Assembly: GCF_958979055.1 (NCBI RefSeq)
Contig: NC_084889.1
Location: 9,665,761 to 9,729,760 of the forward strand
Source of the DNA: Alnus glutinosa
Taxonomy: Eukaryota > Streptophyta > Magnoliopsida > Fagales > Betulaceae
Direction of reading: 5' to 3'
Length of the DNA: 64,000 nucleotides
In this document: positions 43,346 to 53,904 of the stretch, in pieces
How positions within the stretch are numbered: position 1 is the first letter of the stretch
Layout of the letters: the number at the start of each line of letters is the position of its first letter
Notes under the pieces: model-generated
What the model was told of the DNA's origin: nothing
The model's input: only the letters and a program-made list of their open reading frames with translations
Database searches by the model: none
Program-made: the position numbers and the translations under genes

Positions 43346-43841
43346 TCATTTTTAAAGGAACACAATAATGAGATAAGAGAAACTTCCAGCATTACTCTTT
43401 TACTTAACGTTTTGATACTCCGTTATGGGGCAGCTACTAGTGATTACTATGGCTGGAAAAGGAGAATTGGAGTAAATTTTTCACCAAACAAACGTTTATA
43501 TAATTGGCTACACAGCTTTGTTGTACAAAATGTGTGCATATGTTGTGCAACAATATTATTCTTTTCATTATGCTTGTGGTCTTAAGTAAGAAGTGACGCG
43601 ATATGTTATTGTTTCCCGTAATTGATGCTCTTATAAATGTAGCAAAAATGGCCTAAAATGAGAAGGTAGGAGGAAGGTAAAAGAATAATAATAAGGCAAC
43701 AACAATGGCTGAAATCCAAATCTTTCAAATTGAGTTCAGCAATTCCAAAACACAGCTAATGTAGCAAGATAAAAGAATCCTCTACATGATATAAAACAGA
43801 GCATAGCTCTAATAAGCACCAAAGTTCAAGACCTAAAAAAT

Positions 43842-44667
43842 TAAAAAAGAAGTCGATTCAAAGTGTTCAAACCAACAAATGCTCTCCTCAGGACCTCCAT
43901 GGTCTCTGCGACTTTTGCCTTCAAAGCCTCTGGTGACTCGAGCAGATGCAGAACCTCAGTCTGGTCCATCTCTAGAAGCATACCAGTAACCTTGGCCACA
44001 GAGTCGTGCTCCAACAGATCAACTAGAGGGTACAAAGACTAGCATCTGCCCACCCATGAAAAAGAGGATAAAAAACATTAGAAGGCTAGATCACAGAATT
44101 ATAACAACCTAACAGAATTATAACAACCTACCAGACGAACTGCAACCACTACAAAAAAGAAACGACAAGGTCATCATAACCCACCGTCCTCTGTTGTCAG
44201 TTGTAGGAGCATTCGCAAGAGCTGTAGCCAAAGCCTGAATGGGCATAGGCTGTCCCAGTGCAGCATCTCTCATTTGCACACCACCAACGTCGTAAGGAAC
44301 TGAGAGCATGCCTCCAGCCACACCTGGCATTGGAACATCTGCATGTTGCGTCCTGGGGGAAAGCGATAGACTCGTCCCCTAGGAAACATCTGGGTGATGA
44401 AACATAATCATTTTCAATCAGACATGCAAGAAGTCAGACACAAATGAAAAGTATGAAAAATCACATTTCAACTGACCTACTGCTACATCGATCATTGGCA
44501 AAGGTTGTTGGGTTTGTTGCATAGGACCACCTCCACGGCGGCCTCCTGGGCGCTGGCCCTGCTGGCCTTGTTGGACTTGGACCATTGGAACAAAGAAATG
44601 GGACATATGTAGGAGCTCCTCCAGGCCTCATTCTAGGAACAAGTTGCTGCTGGTAACTAAATCCGGC
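43842..44667 (-). pseudogene. Poly(A)-binding protein 3' exons, broken
   Basis: Cytoplasmic poly(A)-binding protein coats mRNA tails; its C-terminal MLLE domain binds partner peptides. Three exons are recognisable in order. 44481-44667 has SYQQQLVPRMRPGGAP and VQQGQQGQRPGGRRGG. 44185-44389 has MFPRGRVYRFPPGRN, then VAGGMLSVPYDVGG and RDAALGQPMPIQALATALAN. The last, about 43842-44046, has YPLVDLLEHDSVAKVTGMLL then EMDQTEVLHLLESPEALKAK. Introns are kept, so this is a duplicated gene, not a processed copy. Compared with the intact copy at 63720-63962 it lacks 5 bp at the start of the last exon (near 44040), has lost the codons after EVLR through a deletion, and has a shift after GRNMQ. A CACTA element begins 95 bp upstream. 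Confidence 0.85.
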
Positions 44668-44762
44668 CTACAAATTTACATTACGTTCGAAAAACTGACA
44701 GTACAATCCCCTTTTTATTTTTTTTAACAAATATTATATGGTATTATAAATTACCGAAGAAA

Positions 44763-45973
44763 CACTACAAAAAAAATTGTTTTTCGCCACTTACAGTTCG
44801 CCGCGTGTACGGTCACTGTACACGTGGCAAACTGTTGGCCGCGTGCAAGTGGCCACGTACATACACGCGGTGGATCCGGTTGACACTAACTGCACAATTG
44901 GCGGCGTATATTTTAATACGCACGGCTAATTGGCCGCGTGTATTAAAATACGTGCGGCCAATTGGCCGCCACGTCTAAAATACACGTGGCAATATGTTTT
45001 TTTAAAATAAAAAATAAAAAATAATTTTTTATTTAATTTAAATATGTATTTAATTATTTTTTTAAATTATTGATTGTATTTTTAATTTAATTCTTTATTT
45101 TTAAAGGAAAAAATATATAATAACTGAAGAAAAAAAAAAAAAAAAAAAAGAAGAGGAAAACACACGCTCGTACGAGCAAGTTCAGTAGAGAGAGAGAGAG
45201 AGAGAGATACAGAAAGCGAGAGAGAGACAGAGACAGAGACAGAGAGAAAGAGCGATACAGAGAGAGAGAGAGACAGAGAGAGACAGAGAGAGAGAGAGAA
45301 CACATGCACATGCACCGTGTATTTAACGATTTTTTTTTTTTTTTTTTCATTTGAAACTACTGTTCAGTGGCGCACGGGACAATTCCCTCGCGCCTAGCTA
45401 CCTTCACAAATTCTGGCCGCGTGGCTTTAGGCCACGTGGCCAATTTTCTTATACGTATATATACATAATAAAATTTGCTTTTATTAATATATATTTAATA
45501 AAAACAATTAGCCGCGTGTATTTAATACACGTGGCCACTTGGACGCGTGTAAAAATACACGCGGCCATATACAAAACTTAATAAAATTTGTTTTTATTAA
45601 TATATATTTGATAAAAACAATTGGCCACGTGTATTAAATACACACAGCCAACTGGACGCGTGTAGAAAATACACGCGGCCAACTGGACGCGTGTAAAAAA
45701 TATACGCGGCCAATGCCGCCAATTGGACGCTTGTAAAAAATACACGCGGCCAATTGATAATAACAATTTGCCACGTGTATTAAATACACGCGGCCAATTG
45801 GCAGCGTGTATAAATTACACGTGTCCAGTTGGCCACGTGTAATTAATTACACGCGGCCAACTGTGATGCGCATACCTCTAGCCACGTGTACTGTATACAC
45901 GTGGCTAATTGGACGCTTGTCTACAGTAACAGGTACTGTACACACGCAGCCAATTCTAAAGTTTTTTGTAGTG
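44763..45973. mobile_element. Non-autonomous CACTA element
   Basis: It starts CACTACAAAAAAAATTG and ends AGTTTTTTGTAGTG, with the 3-bp target duplication AAA on both sides (44760-44762 and 45974-45976). No transposase. Subterminal arms are packed with GCCGCGTGTA/TACACGCGGC and GCCACGTGTA motifs in both orientations (44800-44995 and 45480-45960), as expected for CACTA transposase binding sites. The middle is AT-rich and holds a GA/CAGAGA tract (45186-45300). It lies in an intron or upstream part of the PABP pseudogene. Confidence 0.9.
45186..45300. repeat. GAGA/ACAGAG simple repeat
   Basis: A purine tract of GA and ACAGAG units on the plus strand. Apparent Leu/Ser-rich open frames on the minus strand (45082-45350) are products of this repeat. 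Confidence 0.9.
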
Positions 45974-47759
45974 AAACCCCAGGACAAGGATAAATACAAA
46001 GAAAGAAGTACAAGACCCCTATACCTTAAGCTAAAAAAATTTGACTTGAACAGAAACCTACAAAATACATAAATATTACAGGGACAACAATGAGCTACTC
46101 TTACATTTAGGCACAATCAACAAATAATAGAGGGCAGATCTAGCACCTAAGCCAACAAATAGTTCAATAACATTTAAGCATCTCAGGCAGATTGTGGAAA
46201 GAAAAGAAAAAACAACAAAATCACCCCAAACAGAATCCAAAAAGGGGACCGGCACCGGGAAGCGCCGTCACCGGCGACTGCACGTGTAGGACATACGCCT
46301 CCACCAGGGATCTCCTCTGCAGCAAAAGTCCGCAAGAAAACCCCGGAACCACTAGTGAACCACCCACCGCACCCTGGAGGACAAGCCGTGACCTACACCC
46401 GCCAGACTAAGGAGTGGCGCATGCAGGCCATGCGCCGAGCGTGAGGAACTGGCACGACCGTGGTTGGATGCTGCTAGACCAAAGAAAGTCGGTGACCCCT
46501 GTGAAGAGGCGCGTACCTTGGTAGAACCTGCCGGAGTGAACATGACACTAAAAAAAAAAAACCCAAAACAAATAAACCAGGCCAGAAACTCTACTGGAAA
46601 CACACCAGAAAGTCGCTCCTCAACCCAAATCCTATAAAGTCTACTGGCAGAGAACATCAACCACCACCGGATCTAACCCTGGGGAACAAAACGTCACAGT
46701 CCTAATGGTTGGAAGACACCTAAACTCCACTGGATCTAACCAAGGAGGAACCAAAAAAAAAAAAAAAAAAAAACCTCCCCCACCTAAGAAGGGCAAGGAA
46801 GAAAGCACCACCAGGAGAGGGTGTCAAATGTACCACAGCAAAGACTCAACCTCTCTCTCTCTCTCTCTCTCTAGAAACTCTCGGGACCCTCTCTCTCTAG
46901 AATTAAGAAGCAGAGATTTCTATTGCCAACTAAAGATAACACCAGCACAATCCCGTTTTTCTACTAACTAAAGATTTATTAGTCTTTTTCTTTTTAGCCT
47001 GTGTTAAAAATACAATCCCGTTTGCCCTTGAGTTGCGGAACGTACCACTCCATTTGACCATGGGCTGTCAAATATACCACCCCGTTCAATTTTGAATTGT
47101 TCTTAATTTTACTGATCGAAAACTATACTTGTCCTTTCTATCCCTTCTCCTTTAAATTAAACATCATACTAAAAACTAAAAACTATTTCAATGCGTATGT
47201 TTCTCTTTACACTAATGAAATCTTCCTTAAAACTTGTCTAAAAAACTTGTTCTCGAAACTCTTTTCTACTGATCATAAAACTATTCGAGAAATTGTTGCA
47301 ATGCAAAAGCTACGTAAAACATTTTTACTTGTCGCTAGCTCTTGCTTAATTAAACCGTCTCAAATCTCTCCGACACACGCAATAACTCATTTCGTCAACG
47401 GTAAGAGATATAATAATAGTCTAATAGTACGTAGGCTCTTTAGGTGTAATGGGTCTAATAGAGTAAGTGGGCTGGATTATCACAAAGGCTTGGGTAATGG
47501 GCTGGACTTCTTACAAAGGCCGAAATGTGCGTTGGTTTAATTTGTTGTAGGGAAGTTCGCCGATCGAGGCCTGACTCAATTGCACCACAAACACTAAAAC
47601 ATATAAAAATTATTTTATATCAAAACAACGGCAGCCTCAAATATTGAGTTACTGATTGTTTAAAATTAAACGGAAGAGTTGCCGAATTGTTCAACTTGAA
47701 GAAGTATATTGAAGAAGGTATCTTTTAAACGTTGTTTATACTAAACTGCTCATATATGT
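45974..47759. other. Probable PABP intron remnant then repeats, no gene
   Basis: 45974-46200 reads like AT-rich intron DNA continuing the PABP pseudogene. 46200-46740 is GC-richer (ACCGGCACCGGGAAGCGCCG, and two ATCTAACC...GG pieces near 46672 and 46733) and looks like a repeat of unknown type. An A run (46754-46773) and a CT run (46851-46872) follow. No exon of the upstream PABP RNA-binding domains was seen. 47000-47760 holds short open frames without motifs. Confidence 0.3.
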
Positions 47760-48309
47760 TTTTTTATATTCCGGATTTTAGAATGGGAAAGCTTATATGG
47801 AACGACGAATGCACACACAGAAAGTGTTTGATGAAAGGCCTCAACCAGTCGACAATTCCAGAGAGGCTGTATTGTATTTATAATTCCAGTGCATAATATA
47901 CATCAAAACAGAATTTTAAAATTATGAGAATTCTACGTCTTCGAATGATCTCTTGGTCTCCAACCTGAGTTGGTCTTTATCTTCATCTGCACTAGTTTCA
48001 GTTTGTTTTGGATTGCTCATTTCAGACTCCTTTGTTGCGTTAGCCACTTTATGTTCAATACGGCTGAACGCTAAGAATGAAGCTAGGTTTGACTTGGAGA
48101 TTCTGAATTAAGCCCGCTTTTTGTTCTGTATTAATATTACCCACATAATTTGAGTTATAAGAGTGGAGCTCTAATCTTCCATATGGTAAATTAGTAGCTG
48201 TTACTGTTCCTTCAAACAGGTGTTTGAGTATTTGGAACAGATGATATGCCTTACAACGTGTATGATTTAGTCTGCAATTTTTTATTTTTTATTTTTTTTT
48301 ATTTAATTA
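47760..48309. repeat. BAHD downstream unit, third copy
   Basis: It matches the DNA downstream of copies 3 and 4 (53240-53740 and 58100-58620) through CGAATGCACACACA(G)AAAGTGTT, GAGAGGCTGTATTGTATTTA, CCAACCTGAGTTGGTCTTTA and AGTCTGCAATTTTT. Here it is cut by a LINE at about 48310. Confidence 0.75.
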
Positions 48310-49275
48310 TCTTTATAACAAAGCAAACCAGTGCAAGTGATATTTGGTGGTTGATATGGCAGTTGAAAATTCACAATGCTGAAAAAATTTTCCTGTGGAG
48401 AGCATGCCACAATCTGCTGCCAATCAAAGATAATCTGCGAAAGCGAGGTATTGTATCTGATTTTCTTTGTTCTATTTGTGGATTAGAGATTGAAAGCACA
48501 CATCACATATTATGGAGTTGTCCATGAGTGATGGATGTCTGGGGGTGAGCAAGATAAAGTTTCAGAAAAGCACTTGTTGCGGATCTGATTTCTTCTAGAT
48601 GGTGGAGGTTATGGTGCTTAAATGTGATAGTGATGACTTTGTGATGTTTGTGGGGATAGCAATGATTATTTGGTTCCAAAGAAATACGGTGGTTCATGTT
48701 GGTGAGTTCCTTCATCCGAATTCTATTGCTAGGGAGGTGATTACATTAGCTGAGGACTACAAAAAAGCTAATTTGTCAAAGACTATACCACCAACAGGGA
48801 ACAGAAATGGAATTCAACCCAAGTGGAAGGCACCCGGGATCGTGAGGGATATGTGCACGCGGCTAGGAGTATGACGATATTGGGTCACTTAGAACCGGTA
48901 GCTGCAGAAGCCTTAACCGCATTCCATGCCTCTTTATTCTACAAAGAATTAGCTAGGTCTACATAACATTATTTTGGAAGGTGATGCACTCTAAGTGCTT
49001 AAGGTTGTGAGTTCCAATGTACGTAACTGAAGTAGAATTGAACAACTTGTGGATGATACTCGTATCATGTTAAATTCTCTCTCTAGTTGGTAGACTCTTC
49101 ATATTAGTAGAATCGCTAATAAGGCGGTGCATGGCTTAGCTGAGGTGGCCATTAAACAGTTTATAGATCAGGTTTGGATAGAAGAAATTTCTGAATGTAT
49201 TTTTGATATTGTTTTATTAGAGTAATCTACTTTATTTTTCTGAGTTATAAAATTATTACTCTATTATTAAAAAAA
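48310..49275 (+). mobile_element. 5'-truncated LINE downstream of BAHD copy 2
   Basis: An ORF2 3' fragment: IWWLIWQLKIHNAEKIFLWR, ACHNLLPIKDNLRKRG, DFLCSICGLEIESTHHILWS, then after shifts VGIAMIIWFQRNTVVHVGEF and an RNase H-like tail. It ends in an A-rich run at 49269-49276. It interrupts the downstream unit that is continuous behind copies 3 and 4. Confidence 0.75.
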
Positions 49276-49460
49276 AAATATATATATATATATATATGCT
49301 TGGCAAAATACACTCTAATATTACCAAGCATCAATTACTCCTATCCATTTCCAGCACTGTTGATATCATCATAAGAATCATAGGACAGATAAACTGAAAC
49401 CTTAAGACCCTTACAAGTATGTTAGCGCTTTATTTCCTCAGAAGTGATGGATTTGACAAA

Positions 49461-50828
49461 CTACTGCTGCTGATGGGACAAACAGACGGCATCCATGAAC
49501 TCCTCATCAGACTCAAGAGCGCTCATGAAGTCTGGCGAAAGGCACACCTCCAAATCTATGCTTCCTCCTTCATATCCCGGGAACGATGACACTTTCCCGT
49601 CAAACTTGTTTGCATACCCACTGCGAAGTGCCACTGCTTTCCCCATCCCAAATTCATTACCATACATGTTGAATCTGGGTGAGCTCCCCATCAACACACA
49701 GTATCGGTCAAAAAACTGAGCATGTTGGAAAATAAAGGGAGACTGGAGCCAGCCGTCAAGCAATCCACGGACCACCTTGTCAGTGTGGTCAACCACGGCC
49801 TGGTGCAGCTGCCATGCCGCCCACCCAAGACTCTGTTCAAGCAGTTCACCAGCTGTGGCTACTCCCACCACCACGTGAACTGAGTTCCCAAAGTAGTCCT
49901 GAGAAAGGTGTGGATCCATTCTTGATCTGTTGTTGATGGCCAGCTTGCAACTGGTTATCTGATCCAGTGGTAGACGACGTGCACGCGTTATGCACCTCCA
50001 GAGGAGAGCCGACAAGGACTGGAAGGAAGAGATCTTGTTGGTTTTGTACTCTTCATTTGCCTTCGCTTTGAGTTTTGCTATGGATTCGGATGAAAAGTGG
50101 AACACTCTCTCTCTGAGCTCAGGTTCTTCAGATCTCCTGATGATCTCATCTTGGTAGGAGAAAGGGAGGTTGATGATTGGACCATAACCATCAGGAAACC
50201 ATCGCTTGTGGATGGGTGGGCGCGCAATGGAGATATCATTTCCTTGTGCCTGAAAGATCTCAGACCACGAGTTAAAGAAATGCCAGTATGAAGTTCCATC
50301 AGCAATGCAATGGTTCATGGAACAACCTATAAAGATGCCATCTTCCAGCTCTGTAACTTGAATGGAAAGCAAAGGCATGGTATGCCCATCATAGTTGATC
50401 GCCCTGTCATGGTCAAAAAATGATTGAACAACTAAAGGAACATCAACCGGTGAAAGGATGTCAGATATTGTCATGTCCAAAGCTGCATGGATGAATTTAG
50501 CTCCGGGGCTGTTATCGCAGTCAACGAAAATCACGCACGAAGGTGGGTTTTCATTTTGTTGTGTCACAAGGCGGCCGGCAAGTGGGTAGAAATGGACAAG
50601 GGCGAGAGAGAGGGAGTTCTTAAGCCTGTCCAAGAGAGCATTGATGATGCCTTCTTGGTCATCTGCTGCTGGAGGTTTGGTAAAGAGAAGACCCTTCTGG
50701 ATATAGTTTGCAGTGAGCATGAGAAAATCCCATGGCGTCAGGTAAAAAGGCCGCTTCGACTCTTCTACAGCATGCTGTGGTTTAACAAAGCACTCTGAGA
50801 TGTGTCGGACTTTGGGAGGATTCGACAT
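49461..50828 (-). CDS. BAHD acyltransferase copy 2
   Basis: BAHD enzymes move an acyl group from acyl-CoA to an alcohol or amine in the cytosol. From MSNPPKVRHI this is a 455-codon single exon. The catalytic HXXXD motif is NHCIADG (His at about 173, Asp at 177). The second family motif, normally DFGWG, is EFGMG (about 392-396), followed by GKAVALRSGYANKFDGKV. The sequence resembles the At3g50280/EPS1-like clade of uncharacterised acetyltransferases, so the substrate is unknown. An upstream in-frame ATG (50846) would add seven residues, but it exists only because one G is missing relative to copies 3 and 4, so the conserved start is preferred. It differs from copy 3 at only a handful of residues, including one Gly fewer in YEGGSID. 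Its promoter differs from the others. Confidence 0.93.
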   Translation of the reverse strand: MSNPPKVRHISECFVKPQHAVEESKRPFYLTPWDFLMLTANYIQKGLLFTKPPAADDQEGIINALLDRLKNSLSLALVHFYPLAGRLVTQQNENPPSCVIFVDCDNSPGAKFIHAALDMTISDILSPVDVPLVVQSFFDHDRAINYDGHTMPLLSIQVTELEDGIFIGCSMNHCIADGTSYWHFFNSWSEIFQAQGNDISIARPPIHKRWFPDGYGPIINLPFSYQDEIIRRSEEPELRERVFHFSSESIAKLKAKANEEYKTNKISSFQSLSALLWRCITRARRLPLDQITSCKLAINNRSRMDPHLSQDYFGNSVHVVVGVATAGELLEQSLGWAAWQLHQAVVDHTDKVVRGLLDGWLQSPFIFQHAQFFDRYCVLMGSSPRFNMYGNEFGMGKAVALRSGYANKFDGKVSSFPGYEGGSIDLEVCLSPDFMSALESDEEFMDAVCLSHQQQ

Positions 50829-50944
50829 CAGATGGAATTTTTTCAAGGAAGAAGGCTAACAGGCCAAGTGATTCTCTTCAATCCCTTCAATCACCTTGGT
50901 GGGATGCTGGTGGGATATTGGTGGGTTCCCTAGCATTTCTCATC

Positions 50945-50955
50945 TTCATATAAGC
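50945..50955 (-). promoter_or_regulatory. Altered TATA region of BAHD copy 2
   Basis: The gene strand reads CTTATATGAAG where copies 1, 3 and 4 have CTTATATAAAG. About 50 bp of extra sequence, with three TGGTGGG-like repeats (50896-50940), moves it to about 117 bp from the start codon instead of about 75. Confidence 0.5.
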
Positions 50956-50993
50956 TGCTCTGGTTCATGCGGTTGATCAAAGTTATGCAGCTG

Positions 50994-51004
50994 TTGACTT
51001 GACT
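50994..51004 (-). promoter_or_regulatory. Paired W-boxes upstream of BAHD copy 2
   Basis: TTGACTTGACT contains two overlapping TTGACT cores, the WRKY-factor W-box. The same pair is upstream of copy 3 and a single core is upstream of copy 4. Function is inferred only from the motif. Confidence 0.35.
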
Positions 51005-51209
51005 TCAGCTTCGAATATAATATTGTTTTATTGTTTTAGGATGCCCCACTGGAGCAGGTAAACGCAGTACACGACGAAAATAAAATTATAATATTTCAGC
51101 CCATTGGATGACCATTGACCACCCGATCACCATCTTGGAGGGGCCGACCACCCCTTGGAACTTGGATCTTGGAACGGTCTCCGGAAGAGAGTGACCAAGA
51201 AATGTCTCA

Positions 51210-53890
51210 AGGGGTGGTCCAGCCATTTCCTTTATTTATTTTATATTTTTATGTTTTTATTTTTCTTTGAAAGGTTATTAGGTAAGTTGTTTTGTTTTTT
51301 TACAATTCTAACAATTTTTTCTTTTCAAATTAATTATTGGATATCTTTTTTTTACATGTAAATTCTACGTATCGAATAATTGATTTAAAAATAAATAAAT
51401 TTGTTGAAATTATATAAAAATTGTAAAAGTATTATATTTTTATCAAATGGCATGGATCAAGCAAGAATTAAATGCAATTATATTTCAGTACATGGGCCTC
51501 ACGAATTCGTCTCTTTATGATAAGCAGTGGAGGCATGGAATGTGAAACTTACAAGAAAAATGATTTTCTTTCCCTTATAAAAAAAGACCCTACGACAACA
51601 GTAGTAGCGGAACTAGGTAAGGCTTTGGTCCACCCAAATTTTAAAGGTACTCCTAAATTTTATGCTTTTTATTTAATATCCCCTCCAAAATTATTAAATG
51701 CCCCCCCCCCCCAAAATTTTAAAATTGTCACTTTTTTTTTTCCTTTTTTTTTTTAACAGATATGTCCCCTCACACTTCAATGTCTAGTTCTGCCCCAGAC
51801 CCACGTCAAAGAAAGGAAGAAAGGAGGAGGCAAGTGATTGGGTTCAAGACTAGTTTTGTTATTTTAAATTTATTTATTTTTAGTTGTTTGGGTTTAATGT
51901 TTAGCACTTTGATTATAGAATTTATTTTCATGATTATCCGTGGCTAATTGTCTAGTTGGGACTAAGGGTGAAGTTTAATATTTTTATTATGTATTCTTTG
52001 AGAGTATTTTATTTATTGTTCATAAATTAATAATTAAATGTTGGGGATAATTTAATTTGAGATAATTTCATGTAACAAGTTTATTTTGATTCATTATAAT
52101 TTTTATTTATATCAAATACTTACTTTGTTTAATTTGTTATATTTCGAAAATATATTGGATGCTTAATTTATTGTAACATATTTTTGAAATCAAATTCTCA
52201 ACCAACTCATGTTCAATATATTTTATATTTCTTTGGTTCCTAATTGTTTTATCTTCCTATTAGGATAATTAATTCTTTACCTAGTTGTTAATAGAATGTT
52301 AAGTGGATCACTGAACCCCTAGTGCTTTTTCCTGTTAATTTTCCTTAGCTCTATTTTATGTAATTTAGTTTTGTTAATTTAATCACTTCATCACTCTAAT
52401 TTATAATGGAAAAAAATTTAATTTACTATTCTGCTCAATAATATGAATTTTAATTAGTGTCTATTATTCTTTGTAAATCGACCTCGTACTTACTGAAAAT
52501 TTTATTACTTGCAATTGCTTGCACTTGGGTTTGCACTCTTTTTGGCGCAGCACCAATCACATAAGAACACCAAAATTGAAGTAGTTCGACTTAATAAGCT
52601 TACGTCCATGGGTGGAGATGATCAAGAGAAAATTTTCTGTTAAAAGATAAAGGCATAACACCACTCAAATCTCTTAATTCCAATACACTCAAATCTAACT
52701 CTTACACAAAATATAATTAAAGACAAAAGAGAACTTATCTTTATTCTCTAAGTCCCGTGCGGCACAACAAACAATGTGAGAATACAAAGTGAGACAATTG
52801 TTCTTGTTGTTCTATATACTCAAATTGACCGAACTTGACTTGAATTTCATCAAGTTTACAATGATATCTTACATCAATGTGCTTGGTCATCTCATGATAC
52901 ACTTGTTTTTGGTTAAATGTATTGCACATTAACTATTACAAAACACAATAGTTTCATCCTGCTACAAATCGATATCACTAACCAAACCTCTCAGCCAAAT
53001 ACACGGCTGTCATAATTACTTCTAGACTAACAGCTGTCAAATTAATTGTAGTTACGAGATTTATCCTTCGCGCGTGCGTGTATATATATATATATATATA
53101 ATGATTCTTTTACAACCCTTTGACACAACTTCCACACAATCAAGACACATCAGTAGGACTCATGCATGGTGGAACCCACATGTATGGATTCCACCGATAT
53201 ATCTTGGTTGTGTAGAACTGCTTTTATATGTTGTTATATTCAATATTTTGGAATGGGAAAGTTTGTGTGAAGGGGGTCTAACTGGTTAAAGACATGGAAC
53301 GGCTTAAACGAATGCACACACAAAGTGTTCGATGAAAGGCCTCACCAATTGACAATTTCAGAGAGGCTGTATTGTATTTATAATTTCAGTGTTTTACATC
53401 AGTTTGTATTGTACAGTAAGTAGAAAACAATCTTTATAGAATATACATTCAAAGAGAATTCTATAATTGTGCAAATTTTGTTTCTCGGTCTCTTCTGTTT
53501 CTCCAACCTGAGTTGGTCTTTATCTTCATCTGCAGTAGTTACAGTTTGTTATGGATTGCTCTGTTCAGGCTCCTTTGTTGCGTTAACCTCTACTACATAA
53601 TTTGAGTTAAGAGATTGGAGCTCTAATCTTCCATATGGTAAACTAGTAGGCTGCTACTGGTCACTCAAACAGGTGTTTGAGCATTTGGAGCACATGAAAT
53701 GTCTTGTAACATGTATGATATAGTCTGCAATTTCTATTTTATTTAATTATCTTTATAACAGCATAATATTGATTGGCAAAAGACACTGTAATATTACCAA
53801 TCAACAATTATTCCTATCCATTCCCTAGACAGATAAACTGAAACCTTTAGACCCTTACAAGTATGTTAGCGCTTTATTTCCCCAGAAGTG
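51210..53890. repeat. Intergenic part of BAHD tandem unit, copy A
   Basis: Aligned in order with 55540-58770: AAGGGGTGGTCC(A/T)GCCATTTC, a MITE relic (51300-51440), CATGGGCCTCACGAATTCGT, AGACCCTACGACAA, a C run (51703-51712), AATATATTTTATATTTCTTT, GCACCAATCACATAAGAACA, a copia fragment, and the AGTCTGCAATTTC segment. Apart from the copia fragment listed separately, it holds no gene. Confidence 0.8.
52835..52985 (-). pseudogene. Copia RNase H fragment, copy A
   Basis: The minus strand reads ETIVFCNSLMCNTFNQKQVY, then HEMTKHIDVRYHCKLDEIQV. This is the copia RNase H region (family pattern NPVFHERTKHIDVRYHF). Only about 45 codons remain. The same fragment is in the next tandem unit. Confidence 0.65.
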
Positions 53891-53904
53891 ATGGATTTGA
53901 CAAA

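Noticed and set aside
45082..45350. Leu/Ser-rich proteins on the minus strand
   Set aside because: They are translations of the GAGA/ACAGAG simple repeat inside a CACTA element.
49461..50846. 461-residue start for BAHD copy 2 at 50846
   Set aside because: The extra in-frame ATG arises from loss of one G relative to copies 3 and 4; MSNPPK is the conserved start.
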